Below, piece after piece: positions 7,570-14,745 of a stretch of 64,000 nucleotides of DNA. Position 1 is the first letter of the stretch. Each line of letters starts with the position of its first letter. Under the pieces are notes generated by a model that made no database searches, was not told the DNA's origin, and was given only the letters and a program-made list of their open reading frames with translations. Source of the stretch: Cyanobium usitatum str. Tous (GTDB lineage Bacteria; Cyanobacteriota; Cyanobacteriia; PCC-6307; Cyanobiaceae); contig NZ_PXXO01000005.1 of the NCBI RefSeq assembly GCF_003011885.1, positions 119,027 to 183,026 on the forward strand, read 5' to 3'. A program made the translations under genes and the position numbers.

Positions 7570-9654
7570 TTAGGCCATGCCCGTGAGCCAACGTCCCCCC
7601 AGGGCAAGGGCGATGGCAAGGGTTGATCCCAGCCCCAGCAAGCGGGGACTTGTGAGCAGCAGCCGCCGCAGGATCACCAAACTCCAAATCAGACCCACCG
7701 CAATCACCGCGCTCTGGCAGAAGGCCACCACATGCTGATCGGCGCTCCAGCTTGGCCAGAGGGCAGCCGCGGCTCCTTGCCAGGGGAAGGCACTCACCGG
7801 CAGCAGCTGGCCGGCCTCGACCATTCCCAAGGGCAAATAGCGAGACAACAACAGGGCCCACACCAGCGGCAAGAGCCCATAGAGCAAGGGTTTCGGCCAC
7901 CAGCCGGCCACCAAAACAGGCAGCAGCAGCGCAATCAAACCCACCCCAAACCTGGGCAGCAGGGGACCTGCTTGTAGGGATTCAGGGGCCCATGGCATCC
8001 AAGCCAGCCAGCCCTGCCAGTGATGCAAAGCCACACCGCCCAGCAGCACCAAGAGCAAGAGCCGTTCGCCAAAGGGGACAGCCATGCCCTTTTGCAGGTC
8101 GGCCGCGGGCGGGCGCAGGCGCAATTTCACAGAGCGGTGCGGACAGGCTTGAACGCAGGTGAGGCAAAGCACGCAATTGCGATTGTCTTCCAGGTGGGCT
8201 GGATGGGTGCCCAGGGGGCAGCCTCCCGTGGCCAGGCCTTCTCCTTCCGCTGGTCCGCCTTTGAAGCAGGCATAACTGCTGCAACTGCCGCTGCAGGTGC
8301 CCGCCTCGGCCCGCAGCTCCAGCACCGATAACTTCGCCATCAGGCCATTCATGCCCCCCACTGGGCACAAATAGCGACACCAGAAGCGCTTTTCAAACAA
8401 CAGCGAGCACACCACCGCCCCGCCCGTAATCACGAGCAGCAGACAGCTGCTCAACCAGGCCGTGTCTTCAAGATTGGCCAGCTCCTCCCACAGCAAGATG
8501 GCGCCAAAGCCAGCGGCCAACACCGGTGCGGCCCAGCGGTCGGTGTCGCCCCGGGGCCAACGGCGCGGCTGCCAGCCCAGTAAACGGGCGAGCTTCTGGC
8601 TGATTTCGCCCCACACCATGAACGGGCAAAAGGAGCACCACAGCCGCCCCACCAGCGGGAAGGTGACAAGAATCACTGGCCACCACCAGGCCCAAAACAG
8701 ATTCAAGGCACCGTTGTGGGCCCGATCCTGGGGTCCAAGCCACAGGGCCCCATTCACCAGCACAAACAGCCAGCTCACCAAGCCAAACAACAGGCCATTC
8801 CAGAGCCAAGGGGCTCGCATCCACTCCCTCAGCCGAGGCTTCCAGCCCCAGATGTCGAAGCGCAGGCTGGTGGGCCGGCTCAGTAGCCAAAACACATCTT
8901 CCGGCAAGAGGTCGGGCAGCTCACCATGAACGGCTGACGCCTTGGCCTGAAGCAGTGCCCGGTTGATCACCACATCCAGTTCCCGCAGGTTGTTGGGGAA
9001 GTCGTGGCTTTGGAGACGCTTCACTACGTTGGCGGGCACCTGGGGTGGCTTGGGCCAGCCCAATTGGCGGGCACGGCGCCGCAGGGAGTAACGGATCCAA
9101 TCCCCCAGGTCTTGGCGGCGCACCCGTAGGGGAGGCACCCGGATTTGGTCGCACAGACCTTCCAGTTCCGGCACGCTGGATTCGGCGGTGAACAGCAACC
9201 GGCCTTGAAATGGTTCGCTGCAGCCAGGCCATTGGCCCGTTCGCGCCAGCTCGATCAGTAGGGCTCGCAGCTCGGGAGGGGCGGCATCGAAGCGATCCAG
9301 CAGCACGCACCCCTGACCGAGGCACTCCAGCAACGGCGGCCCTTGGCTTGGGGAACCGTGAAACAAATCGCCGCCATCGGCGCGCAGCAGGCTGGTGTCA
9401 ACGCGAATCAATACATGGCGCCGGTCGCCCGAGCCGAAATGAACGAGCGCAGCCAGGTTGTCCTTCTCCAGCCCAGGCTCGCCACTGATCAGCACAGGCA
9501 GCCGCGCAGGATCTTGAGCCGCCTGGGCCAAGGCCGCCCGGAGCTTGACGGCGTAGCGACTTCCCCCAACCACCCCACGCCGGGTGGATCCCACCAGGTA
9601 GGGAGCCAGGCGTCGCAGGGCCGGTGCGTCTAGCTCCTGGGTTGGGGAGGTCAT
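7570..9654 (-). CDS. Degenerate sigma54-type AAA+ domain fused to a NapH-like 4Fe-4S membrane protein
   Basis: A 694-residue fusion. Residues about 25-255 follow the AAA+ domain of bacterial enhancer-binding proteins, but the key motifs are altered: Walker A reads GEPGLEKD instead of GESGTGKE, Walker B reads LLDRFD (catalytic Glu replaced by Arg), and the GAFTGA loop is absent. NNLREL corresponds to the usual GNVREL. From about residue 285 there are five or more membrane spans with CSFCP and CRYLCP motifs of NapH/CcoG-type proteins, a Cys-rich stretch (about 450-475) and a C-X2-C-X2-C-X3-CP cluster motif (about 492-503). It probably moves electrons at a membrane, with a non-canonical nucleotide-sensing head. 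A ferredoxin gene lies divergently next to it. Confidence 0.85.
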   Translation of the reverse strand: MTSPTQELDAPALRRLAPYLVGSTRRGVVGGSRYAVKLRAALAQAAQDPARLPVLISGEPGLEKDNLAALVHFGSGDRRHVLIRVDTSLLRADGGDLFHGSPSQGPPLLECLGQGCVLLDRFDAAPPELRALLIELARTGQWPGCSEPFQGRLLFTAESSVPELEGLCDQIRVPPLRVRRQDLGDWIRYSLRRRARQLGWPKPPQVPANVVKRLQSHDFPNNLRELDVVINRALLQAKASAVHGELPDLLPEDVFWLLSRPTSLRFDIWGWKPRLREWMRAPWLWNGLLFGLVSWLFVLVNGALWLGPQDRAHNGALNLFWAWWWPVILVTFPLVGRLWCSFCPFMVWGEISQKLARLLGWQPRRWPRGDTDRWAAPVLAAGFGAILLWEELANLEDTAWLSSCLLLVITGGAVVCSLLFEKRFWCRYLCPVGGMNGLMAKLSVLELRAEAGTCSGSCSSYACFKGGPAEGEGLATGGCPLGTHPAHLEDNRNCVLCLTCVQACPHRSVKLRLRPPAADLQKGMAVPFGERLLLLVLLGGVALHHWQGWLAWMPWAPESLQAGPLLPRFGVGLIALLLPVLVAGWWPKPLLYGLLPLVWALLLSRYLPLGMVEAGQLLPVSAFPWQGAAAALWPSWSADQHVVAFCQSAVIAVGLIWSLVILRRLLLTSPRLLGLGSTLAIALALGGRWLTGMA

Positions 9655-9910
9655 CGAGAAGGTGGGCTTGGCGGCGGGGGCCAGGGATGTCCGGTTGCTC
9701 TTGGGGCAGCCAGTTCCGCTTCAGCAATACCACCAGCGGCGGCTGATCGCTGAATGACCTGGTGAGAAAACACAACTAGCTGTCCGCGGTGGTCTTAAGA
9801 CAGGTGATCGCCAGGGCCTGCTGGCGGAGTGCCGCAAAAGAAGCCGTTTTGCTCTGATCCAGGGTCCATGTGTCCTGCCCTACCGACCCTTTTTGGGGTT
9901 TCGCCTTGGA

Positions 9911-9927
9911 TTGATTTAGTCAATCAA
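9911..9927 (+). promoter_or_regulatory. Inverted repeat in the ferredoxin leader
   Basis: TTGATT (9911-9916) and AATCAA (9922-9927) are perfect 6-base arms around a 5-base loop, ending 11 bases before the ferredoxin's first codon. In RNA it would form a small hairpin where a ribosome-binding site would usually be; as DNA it could be an operator. It could also be chance. The remaining 9655-9938 sequence, between the divergent genes, shows no other gene. Confidence 0.35.
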
Positions 9928-9938
9928 CGTTCGGATCC

Positions 9939-10223
9939 ACGGCTGACACCTACACCATCACAACTGAAGACGGCAAGTCTTTTACCTGTGCTTCTGACAC
10001 CTACATCCTCGATGCTGCTGAGGAGCAGGGCATTGACCTCCCCTACTCCTGTAGGGCCGGTGCTTGTAGCACCTGCGCAGGCAAAGTTGTGAGCGGTGGT
10101 GTCGACCAATCTGATCAAAGCTTCCTCGACGATGATCAAATCGCCTCGGGTTTTGCCCTGCTTTGCGTGAGCTACCCCACCAGCGACTGCACCATCACCA
10201 CCGGTGTGGAGGATGATCTCTGA
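9939..10223 (+). CDS. petF: Plant-type [2Fe-2S] ferredoxin, apparently starting at ACG
   Basis: About 94 residues. The cluster ligands are evident: CRAGACSTC (C-X4-C-X2-C) and a fourth Cys in ALLCVSYP about 30 residues later, exactly as in PetF. Flanking family sequence includes DLPYSC, LDAAEE and QSFLDDDQI. This is the soluble electron carrier accepting electrons from photosystem I. The frame has no ATG, GTG or TTG between the upstream in-frame TGA (9912-9914) and the conserved core. The position where family members begin (Met-Ala) reads ACG-GCT, so either ACG is used, or ATG has mutated, or there is a base error. The RCK-type gene follows 18 bases after the stop. Confidence 0.83.
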   Translation, partial: TADTYTITTEDGKSFTCASDTYILDAAEEQGIDLPYSCRAGACSTCAGKVVSGGVDQSDQSFLDDDQIASGFALLCVSYPTSDCTITTGVEDDL

Positions 10224-10241
10224 ACCCGGCGCCCCCGGACG

Positions 10242-12161
10242 TTGAGTGCCCATCCCGCCGATCGCCTGAGCCCTGCCCCCGTCCTGGTCTGTGGACTTGG
10301 CGCCCTGGGGCAGGCCTGTCTTCAGCGCCTCCTGGCCTTTGGTCTGCCCCTCCACGGCGTCGATCTGCGGCAGCCCAGCTGGAGAGATCCCGAGCTGGAG
10401 TCCCGTCTGGCGGCAACGCTCACCCTTGGAGACATGCGCCTGGCCCACGTGTTGCGCCAAGCCGGTGCCGAGCGAGCCAGTGCCGTTCTGCTTCTGAGTT
10501 CCGACAGCACGATCAACTTTGAGGCTGCCCTCCAGGTACGGCTCCTTAATCCCACCGCAGAGATCGTGGTGCGTTCCACCAACCGTCGCGCCGATCTCGG
10601 CGCCCTGCTGGAGCATCGCCTGCCCGGGGTAGCGGTGGTCGATCCCAACCTTCTCTGTGCTGATGCGATCAGCACCGCCCTAAGACCTGCATCGATGCGG
10701 GCGAGAGTGGAGGTGGATGGCCAGATCATTCAGGTAGTGGAGGGTCCTGGTGAGGACCTTCGCCAACAGAAGCAGGTCCGGCTTCCCGGGTCATCCTCCG
10801 GATCCCCGCCGGTATGGTTGACAGCCCGGTCACCGCTCATCAACCAGGGCCCGCTGGCCCCTGGCCAAAACCGCCGCCATCGGGTCCAGGCCTGGCTGCG
10901 GAGCAAAATTCAAAAGCTGCGCGCCTGGCTGCGGGCGCGGACACGGCTCCAGCGGTGGGGCTTCGCTCTGCTGATGCTATTGGTGCTGGTCGGCGTACAG
11001 ACCTTCTCACAAGTGGGGGGATGGAAGCAGGGGGTGTTTGTCACCCTCGGCTTGCTCAAAGGGGAGTACGTCGACCCGGTGAACCTCCTCCTCTCCGATA
11101 TCACCGGGATAGGGGAGGTCAGCGGTTGGCTGATCGTTGGCACCCTGCTCTATTCCCTGGTTGGCACGCTGCTGATCTCGGCCCTGGTGGCCGTGATCCT
11201 GGAACGTTTGCTGCGGGAGCGCCTGGGTGTGGAACGGATCCGGCTGCCCCGGCGGGGCCCGGCGCCGGTGTTGTTAGTGGAGGGATCGGCGCTGGCCCAG
11301 CGCATCGCCCAGCGGCTGCGGCGTCACCAGCAGCTGGTGGTGAGGGTCGAGCCGGGGGGCAGCGATGGCTCCCAGGACAAGGGAATCGTTCAATTCGGAC
11401 AACTGGAGGAGGCGCTCCAGGCGCTTGAGGGTCGCCCTGTTGCCGCCGTTGGCCTGCTCTCCACCGATCTGCTGGCCAATCTAGAGGCCGCAATGGCGCT
11501 GCAAAAACGCTGGCCCGAGGCTGGTGTCGCGGTGCTGGCCCATGACTTTGGGGCCGCCGAACCCCTGGGGGAACTGCTGGGAGGGCTGGCGGTGATTTCC
11601 ACCGTCGACCTCGTCGCCGATGCGGTGGTGGCGGCCGCCTTTGGGGAGAGGGTGGAGGGAGTCTTGCAACTGCAGGGCACCCACCTACTGATCGTGCGCT
11701 ACCGCCTTCAGGAGCAGCACAATCTTTGCGGTCTGAATATCTCCAGGCTGGAGAATGGCTATGGCGTGACAGGCGTTTCTCTGCGCCGGTCCCGCTATCG
11801 CGAGCCCATTCTTTTGCCGCCGCCAGACCTGGTGCTGGCCGCCGGGGACCAGTTGGTGGTGCTGGCGACGGCGGCCAGCCTGCGTAGTATCGAATTGGAT
11901 CTTCCAGTGCCCCCCCGCTACCGTCTGAAGATCCAATTTCAGGGGGCGCACTCGCCAGAGCGTCGCTTTCAGGCGCAGCAAAGCTTGGCTCGCTGGATCG
12001 GTTGCCTCCCAGGGGATGTGGTCCATCTCCTTGATGGAGAGAAGCATCTCACTCCTCCGGTGGATCGGGAAATCTGTGATCTGCTGGTGGAAGATCTCCG
12101 GCGGCAGGGAGTGGAATGCACCCTGATCCAAGACGGTGGCTTGGGCCGGGCCAGCGGATGA
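10242..12161 (+). CDS. RCK-membrane-RCK protein (TrkA-N type, potassium channel-like)
   Basis: A 639-residue protein starting at TTG, 18 bases after the ferredoxin. Residues 13-150 form a TrkA-N Rossmann domain (VLVCGLGALGQACLQ, then SSDSTINFEAALQ). Residues about 240-335 contain two membrane spans, separated by a loop with ITGIGE, a faint echo of a K+ channel filter. Residues 345-480 are a second Rossmann-like domain with a weaker Gly motif, and residues 490-555 resemble TrkA-C (NLCGLNI, LAAGDQLVVLA). The arrangement resembles CASTOR/POLLUX-like and related ion-conducting proteins gated by RCK domains. Ion specificity is not deducible; a regulatory role without a pore is possible. Confidence 0.8.
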   Translation: MSAHPADRLSPAPVLVCGLGALGQACLQRLLAFGLPLHGVDLRQPSWRDPELESRLAATLTLGDMRLAHVLRQAGAERASAVLLLSSDSTINFEAALQVRLLNPTAEIVVRSTNRRADLGALLEHRLPGVAVVDPNLLCADAISTALRPASMRARVEVDGQIIQVVEGPGEDLRQQKQVRLPGSSSGSPPVWLTARSPLINQGPLAPGQNRRHRVQAWLRSKIQKLRAWLRARTRLQRWGFALLMLLVLVGVQTFSQVGGWKQGVFVTLGLLKGEYVDPVNLLLSDITGIGEVSGWLIVGTLLYSLVGTLLISALVAVILERLLRERLGVERIRLPRRGPAPVLLVEGSALAQRIAQRLRRHQQLVVRVEPGGSDGSQDKGIVQFGQLEEALQALEGRPVAAVGLLSTDLLANLEAAMALQKRWPEAGVAVLAHDFGAAEPLGELLGGLAVISTVDLVADAVVAAAFGERVEGVLQLQGTHLLIVRYRLQEQHNLCGLNISRLENGYGVTGVSLRRSRYREPILLPPPDLVLAAGDQLVVLATAASLRSIELDLPVPPRYRLKIQFQGAHSPERRFQAQQSLARWIGCLPGDVVHLLDGEKHLTPPVDREICDLLVEDLRRQGVECTLIQDGGLGRASG

Positions 12162-12197
12162 GAATCCGAGTTGAGAATCCGAGTTGAGAATCGGATG
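12160..12197 (+). repeat. 13-base tandem repeat
   Basis: GAGAATCCGAGTT occurs at 12160-12172 and 12173-12185, followed by a partial third unit beginning GAGAATCGGATG. It overlaps the stop codon of the RCK gene (TGA at 12159-12161). It may be a simple slippage product. Confidence 0.8.
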
Positions 12198-12323
12198 ATG
12201 CGAAGACTAAGACGGGCCCGCTGGGTGAACGGGAGCGTTCGCGTGGCCTGAGCTTGAACAAGCCTTAACGAGTCCCTTGCAGACTGCCGGCAGGCTGGAG
12301 AGGTTCGTTCACTGCCGCCCGCC

Positions 12324-12752
12324 ATGACCCTCCCGATGACCACGCTTGAAGCCTTTGCCGCCATCCCCCTGGCGGCGGTGTGCTGCGACCAGACCTTCGG
12401 CAAGGACGAAGCCCGCGTGATCCGGGAGCAGCTGCTGGGACGTACGGCCTACCAGGAGATGGAGCCCTATGCCTTCGCGCTGTTGATCTCGGGTCTGCTC
12501 AAGCGCTTCCGGGAGGAGTCGTGGCAGGGGCTGATCGCCAGCGCGGCCCCGCTGCTCAGTCCGGAGCAGCAGGAGATGGCCTTCGCCCTGGCCTGCGAGC
12601 TGATCCACTGCGATCGGATCGTGGCTCCTCAGGAGCAACAGTTCCTGGCGGCCCTGGCGCAGCAACTGCAGTTCACCACAGACCGTGCCGAGCAAATCTT
12701 TGATGTCTGCGATCTGCTGAACCGCGATTTCGTCAATAACCAGTCGACTTAA
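12324..12752 (+). CDS. TerB-family (tellurite resistance-like) protein
   Basis: A 142-residue all-helical protein of the TerB fold. Visible features are the acidic first helix pair (CCDQTFGKDEARVI), the central hydrophobic FALLISGLLKRF, the second repeat with FALACELIHCDRIVAPQEQQFL containing the acidic metal-binding Asp, and a C-terminal helix. TerB-like domains bind divalent metals and associate with membranes or stress complexes; in cyanobacteria stand-alone copies are common and have no defined role. The start at 12324 (or the Met at residue 5) is uncertain. An isolated rightward gene. Confidence 0.77.
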   Translation: MTLPMTTLEAFAAIPLAAVCCDQTFGKDEARVIREQLLGRTAYQEMEPYAFALLISGLLKRFREESWQGLIASAAPLLSPEQQEMAFALACELIHCDRIVAPQEQQFLAALAQQLQFTTDRAEQIFDVCDLLNRDFVNNQST

Positions 12753-12890
12753 GCCCAGAATCCAACCGCCTCTCACTGTCAGCCGACATCGAAAACTGGA
12801 CCAGCACCGAATCGTGTACAGCTTGGTGATCGAAATAGAGAGGCGTCAACTTTCCTGGCAGAGCCAGCCTCAGCTCTGCCAGCTGAGCCT

Positions 12891-13097
12891 ATGCTGGGTA
12901 ATTGGGATTTTAGTAAAGTGAATAAGGAGGAAATCTTGCATGACTACAAGCAAAAGCCTGGTGCTTTTATCCCTGAATTCGTGGCCTTGGATGATCTTGT
13001 GGACATTTTTCTAAACAACCCTGGCTTCCACTCAAGCTTCGAGGACTTTATGGAGGAATGGCAAGAAGAGGATAATGCTGTAGAATGTGAATTCTAA
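12891..13097 (+). CDS. Small acidic protein of unknown function
   Basis: A 68-residue protein rich in Phe, Asp and Glu (FIPEFVALDDLVDIFL; FEDFMEEWQEED). AAGGAGG at 12924-12930 precedes an in-frame TTG at 12936 by a good distance, so translation may begin there, giving 53 residues, rather than at ATG 12891. Base composition is markedly AT-richer than the surrounding genes, as in its neighbour at 13114. The two appear to form a transferred or weakly adapted gene pair. No family recognised. Confidence 0.5.
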   Translation: MLGNWDFSKVNKEEILHDYKQKPGAFIPEFVALDDLVDIFLNNPGFHSSFEDFMEEWQEEDNAVECEF

Positions 13098-13113
13098 ATC
13101 ATAACCAATTTAT

Positions 13114-13365
13114 ATGGATATCCCCCCTCAAGAACTTAATCCAAAGTGGTTTAAGAGTCACTTGCTTGATCGCTCGGTTGAGCTTCAAGAGCTTTATGAG
13201 TTGCCTCAAGGTGAGCTAGATCTATTAATGGCAGAGGCTGCCGAGCTCAGAACTGATGTGGTCAATCGCGACCGCAACCATGGCAAGTGGTGCACCGCCG
13301 GCTATTTCCTGGAATTGGCGAAGATCATTAGTGAACGGCGATTCGCTCAGCTTGATCAGAAGTAA
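13114..13365 (+). CDS. Small protein of unknown function, paired with the gene at 12891
   Basis: An 83-residue protein starting 16 bases after the preceding stop. It is predicted largely helical (LLDRSVELQELYELPQGELD), with a mid-section DRNHGKWCTAGYF and a basic C-terminal helix (LAKIISERRF). It is AT-rich relative to the window. I do not recognise it. The close spacing and shared composition with the acidic protein before it suggest cotranscription and perhaps a joint function. Confidence 0.5.
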   Translation: MDIPPQELNPKWFKSHLLDRSVELQELYELPQGELDLLMAEAAELRTDVVNRDRNHGKWCTAGYFLELAKIISERRFAQLDQK

Positions 13366-13399
13366 GGCTGCACGGCGCCGCCCCAACCCCTTCACATGC

Positions 13400-13418
13400 T
13401 GTTACAATTGGCGTAACA
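13400..13418 (+). promoter_or_regulatory. Inverted repeat upstream of the first Hli gene
   Basis: TGTTAC (13400-13405) and GTAACA (13413-13418) are 6-base arms separated by 7 bases, 13 bases before the ATG of the Hli gene. The left part, GTTACAAT, also fits one half of the HLR1 light-response element bound by RpaB, but the second direct half-site is not present. It could be an operator or a leader hairpin. Confidence 0.35.
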
Positions 13419-13431
13419 AACTGAAACACGC

Positions 13432-13575
13432 ATGACTGAACCCACTCCCCGCTTTGGTTTTGTCGCCTTCGCCGAAACCTGGAACGGCCGTCTGGCCATG
13501 CTCGGCTTCGTGATCGGCCTGGGCACTGAGCTACTCACCGGCCAGGGCATCCTTTCCCAGATCGGGCTCGGTTGA
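13432..13575 (+). CDS. High-light-inducible protein (one-helix chlorophyll a/b-binding family)
   Basis: A 47-residue protein consisting almost only of the Hli helix: FAETWNGRLAMLGFVIGLG, containing the ExxNGRxAMxG chlorophyll-binding motif, then ELLTGQGILSQIGLG. Hli proteins sit in the thylakoid membrane, bind chlorophyll and carotenoid, and protect photosystem assembly intermediates under excess light. The start is fixed by the short N-terminus typical of the family. A second, longer Hli gene follows 81 bases downstream in the same direction, so the two may be co-regulated by light. Confidence 0.92.
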   Translation: MTEPTPRFGFVAFAETWNGRLAMLGFVIGLGTELLTGQGILSQIGLG

Positions 13576-13656
13576 TCAGTGCCCTAGTGCTGCAGCTAAA
13601 TATCGCGGACTGACGCCAGCGCTTCCGTTTCGTTTCACACCACCCAGGAGATCCCC

Positions 13657-13893
13657 ATGACCAACACCCCCGCCAACGACAAGCTGCTCGACACCAGTGC
13701 CGAACAGCTGAACCTCATGGAGCAGCTCAAGCGAGCTGAACTGTTTAACGGCCGCGCCGCCATGCTCGGCATCGTGATCGGCATCGTGGTGGAAGGCCTC
13801 ACCGGCTTTGGCATCGCCCACCAAATCGGCCTCGGCGCCCTGGTAGATGGTTATGCCGCCTGCCGCACCCAGTTCCTGCCCTTCTGCTTCTGA
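13657..13893 (+). CDS. High-light-inducible protein, longer form
   Basis: A 78-residue protein. Residues 1-27 form a polar N-terminal extension. Residues 28-60 carry the chlorophyll-binding helix AELFNGRAAMLGIVIG followed by VVEGLTG and HQIGLG. Unlike the upstream copy it continues with about 18 extra residues (a Tyr-Ala-Ala-Cys stretch ending Phe-Cys-Phe) after the usual end of the family, perhaps from read-through of an older stop. It should act in thylakoid photoprotection. Confidence 0.87.
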   Translation: MTNTPANDKLLDTSAEQLNLMEQLKRAELFNGRAAMLGIVIGIVVEGLTGFGIAHQIGLGALVDGYAACRTQFLPFCF

Positions 13894-13949
13894 GCCCCTG
13901 CTCGGCTTGTACGCCATTGGCTTTCCATAACCCGGGTGCTGGGCAGCGT

Positions 13950-14216
13950 CTAGGTGCCGTAGGGCGGCCTGCGGGCCGACTCGATCAGCAGGTTCTGGAG
14001 TAGCTCCTTGCTGCTGATCAGCAGGTGGGCCAGCCAGGTGCCCGTCAATCGGGGTTCAGCTACCCGATCGCCCCTGCAATGGCTGATGGCTTGCTCGATC
14101 TCTGCCAGCTCGCGAGCGATATGGCGCACCATCGCTTCTGTGGTCTCGCGGGGGCTGGGCCGGAAAGGATTTTGCATCGGCTCCACTCTGCCCCCGGGCA
14201 GGTGCTGGGGTGGCAT
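13950..14216 (-). CDS. Small helical protein of unknown function
   Basis: An 88-residue protein with two predicted helices (ETTEAMVRHIARELAEIEQ and WLAHLLISSKELLQNLL). Its ATG (14214-14216) directly abuts the stop of the YccF gene (14217-14219), so it is the downstream gene of a two-gene leftward operon. An internal Met at residue 14 (Met-Gln-Asn-Pro) is an alternative start. No family recognised. Confidence 0.5.
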   Translation of the reverse strand: MPPQHLPGGRVEPMQNPFRPSPRETTEAMVRHIARELAEIEQAISHCRGDRVAEPRLTGTWLAHLLISSKELLQNLLIESARRPPYGT

Positions 14217-14621
14217 CTAGCGGCGCATCGGCACCACCTGCATGCCGACCGGGGCCAGTGCGATCAGCGCCAGCTTGATGTGCTGGATTCCAAAGGGGAT
14301 GCCGATGATCGTCACGAAGCAGGCCACTGCAGAGGTGAGGTGGCCGATCGCCAGCCACCAGCCCGCCACCAGAAACCAGATCACGTTGCCGATCAGCCCC
14401 AGCGGTCCGGTGCCGAAATCCATCCGTCCGGTGAGCTCACGCCTGCTCACGGCCTCATTTCCAAACGGCCAGAAGGAGTAGTTGCCGATCACAAAGCAGG
14501 CCCGGGCCCAGGGAAGGCCGACGATCGTGATCGCCGCCACAAGACCGGCCAGCCACCAGCCCAGGCCCATCACCACCCCGCCGAGCACGAACCAGAGAAC
14601 GTTGAGCAGAAAGCGCAGCAT
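14217..14621 (-). CDS. YccF-domain inner membrane protein
   Basis: A 134-residue protein with two YccF (DUF307) modules. The first has LWFVLGGVVMGLGWW, TIVGLPWA and the conserved NYSFWPFG. The second has LIGNVIWFLVAGWW followed by TIIGIPFG. About four membrane spans. The function of the family is unknown. The start at 14621 gives the standard N-terminus MLRFLLNVLWF; a longer upstream frame is open but unrelated and overlaps the divergent FAD gene's promoter. Confidence 0.87.
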   Translation of the reverse strand: MLRFLLNVLWFVLGGVVMGLGWWLAGLVAAITIVGLPWARACFVIGNYSFWPFGNEAVSRRELTGRMDFGTGPLGLIGNVIWFLVAGWWLAIGHLTSAVACFVTIIGIPFGIQHIKLALIALAPVGMQVVPMRR

Positions 14622-14745
14622 CAGATCTTCCGCGGTGCTCCCAGCCTGGCAAAAGGGAGACGCGAGCGCAGCCGTGATGGGTGATGTCCTCCTTCCATCA
14701 CTGTTTGAGTAACTTGCAAAAGCTGAGCCGACGTTCATAGCAGCC

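Noticed and set aside
13400..13418. NtcA-type site (GTA-N8-TAC)
   Set aside because: The spacing and half-sites do not fit: the arms are GTTAC and GTAAC with seven bases between.
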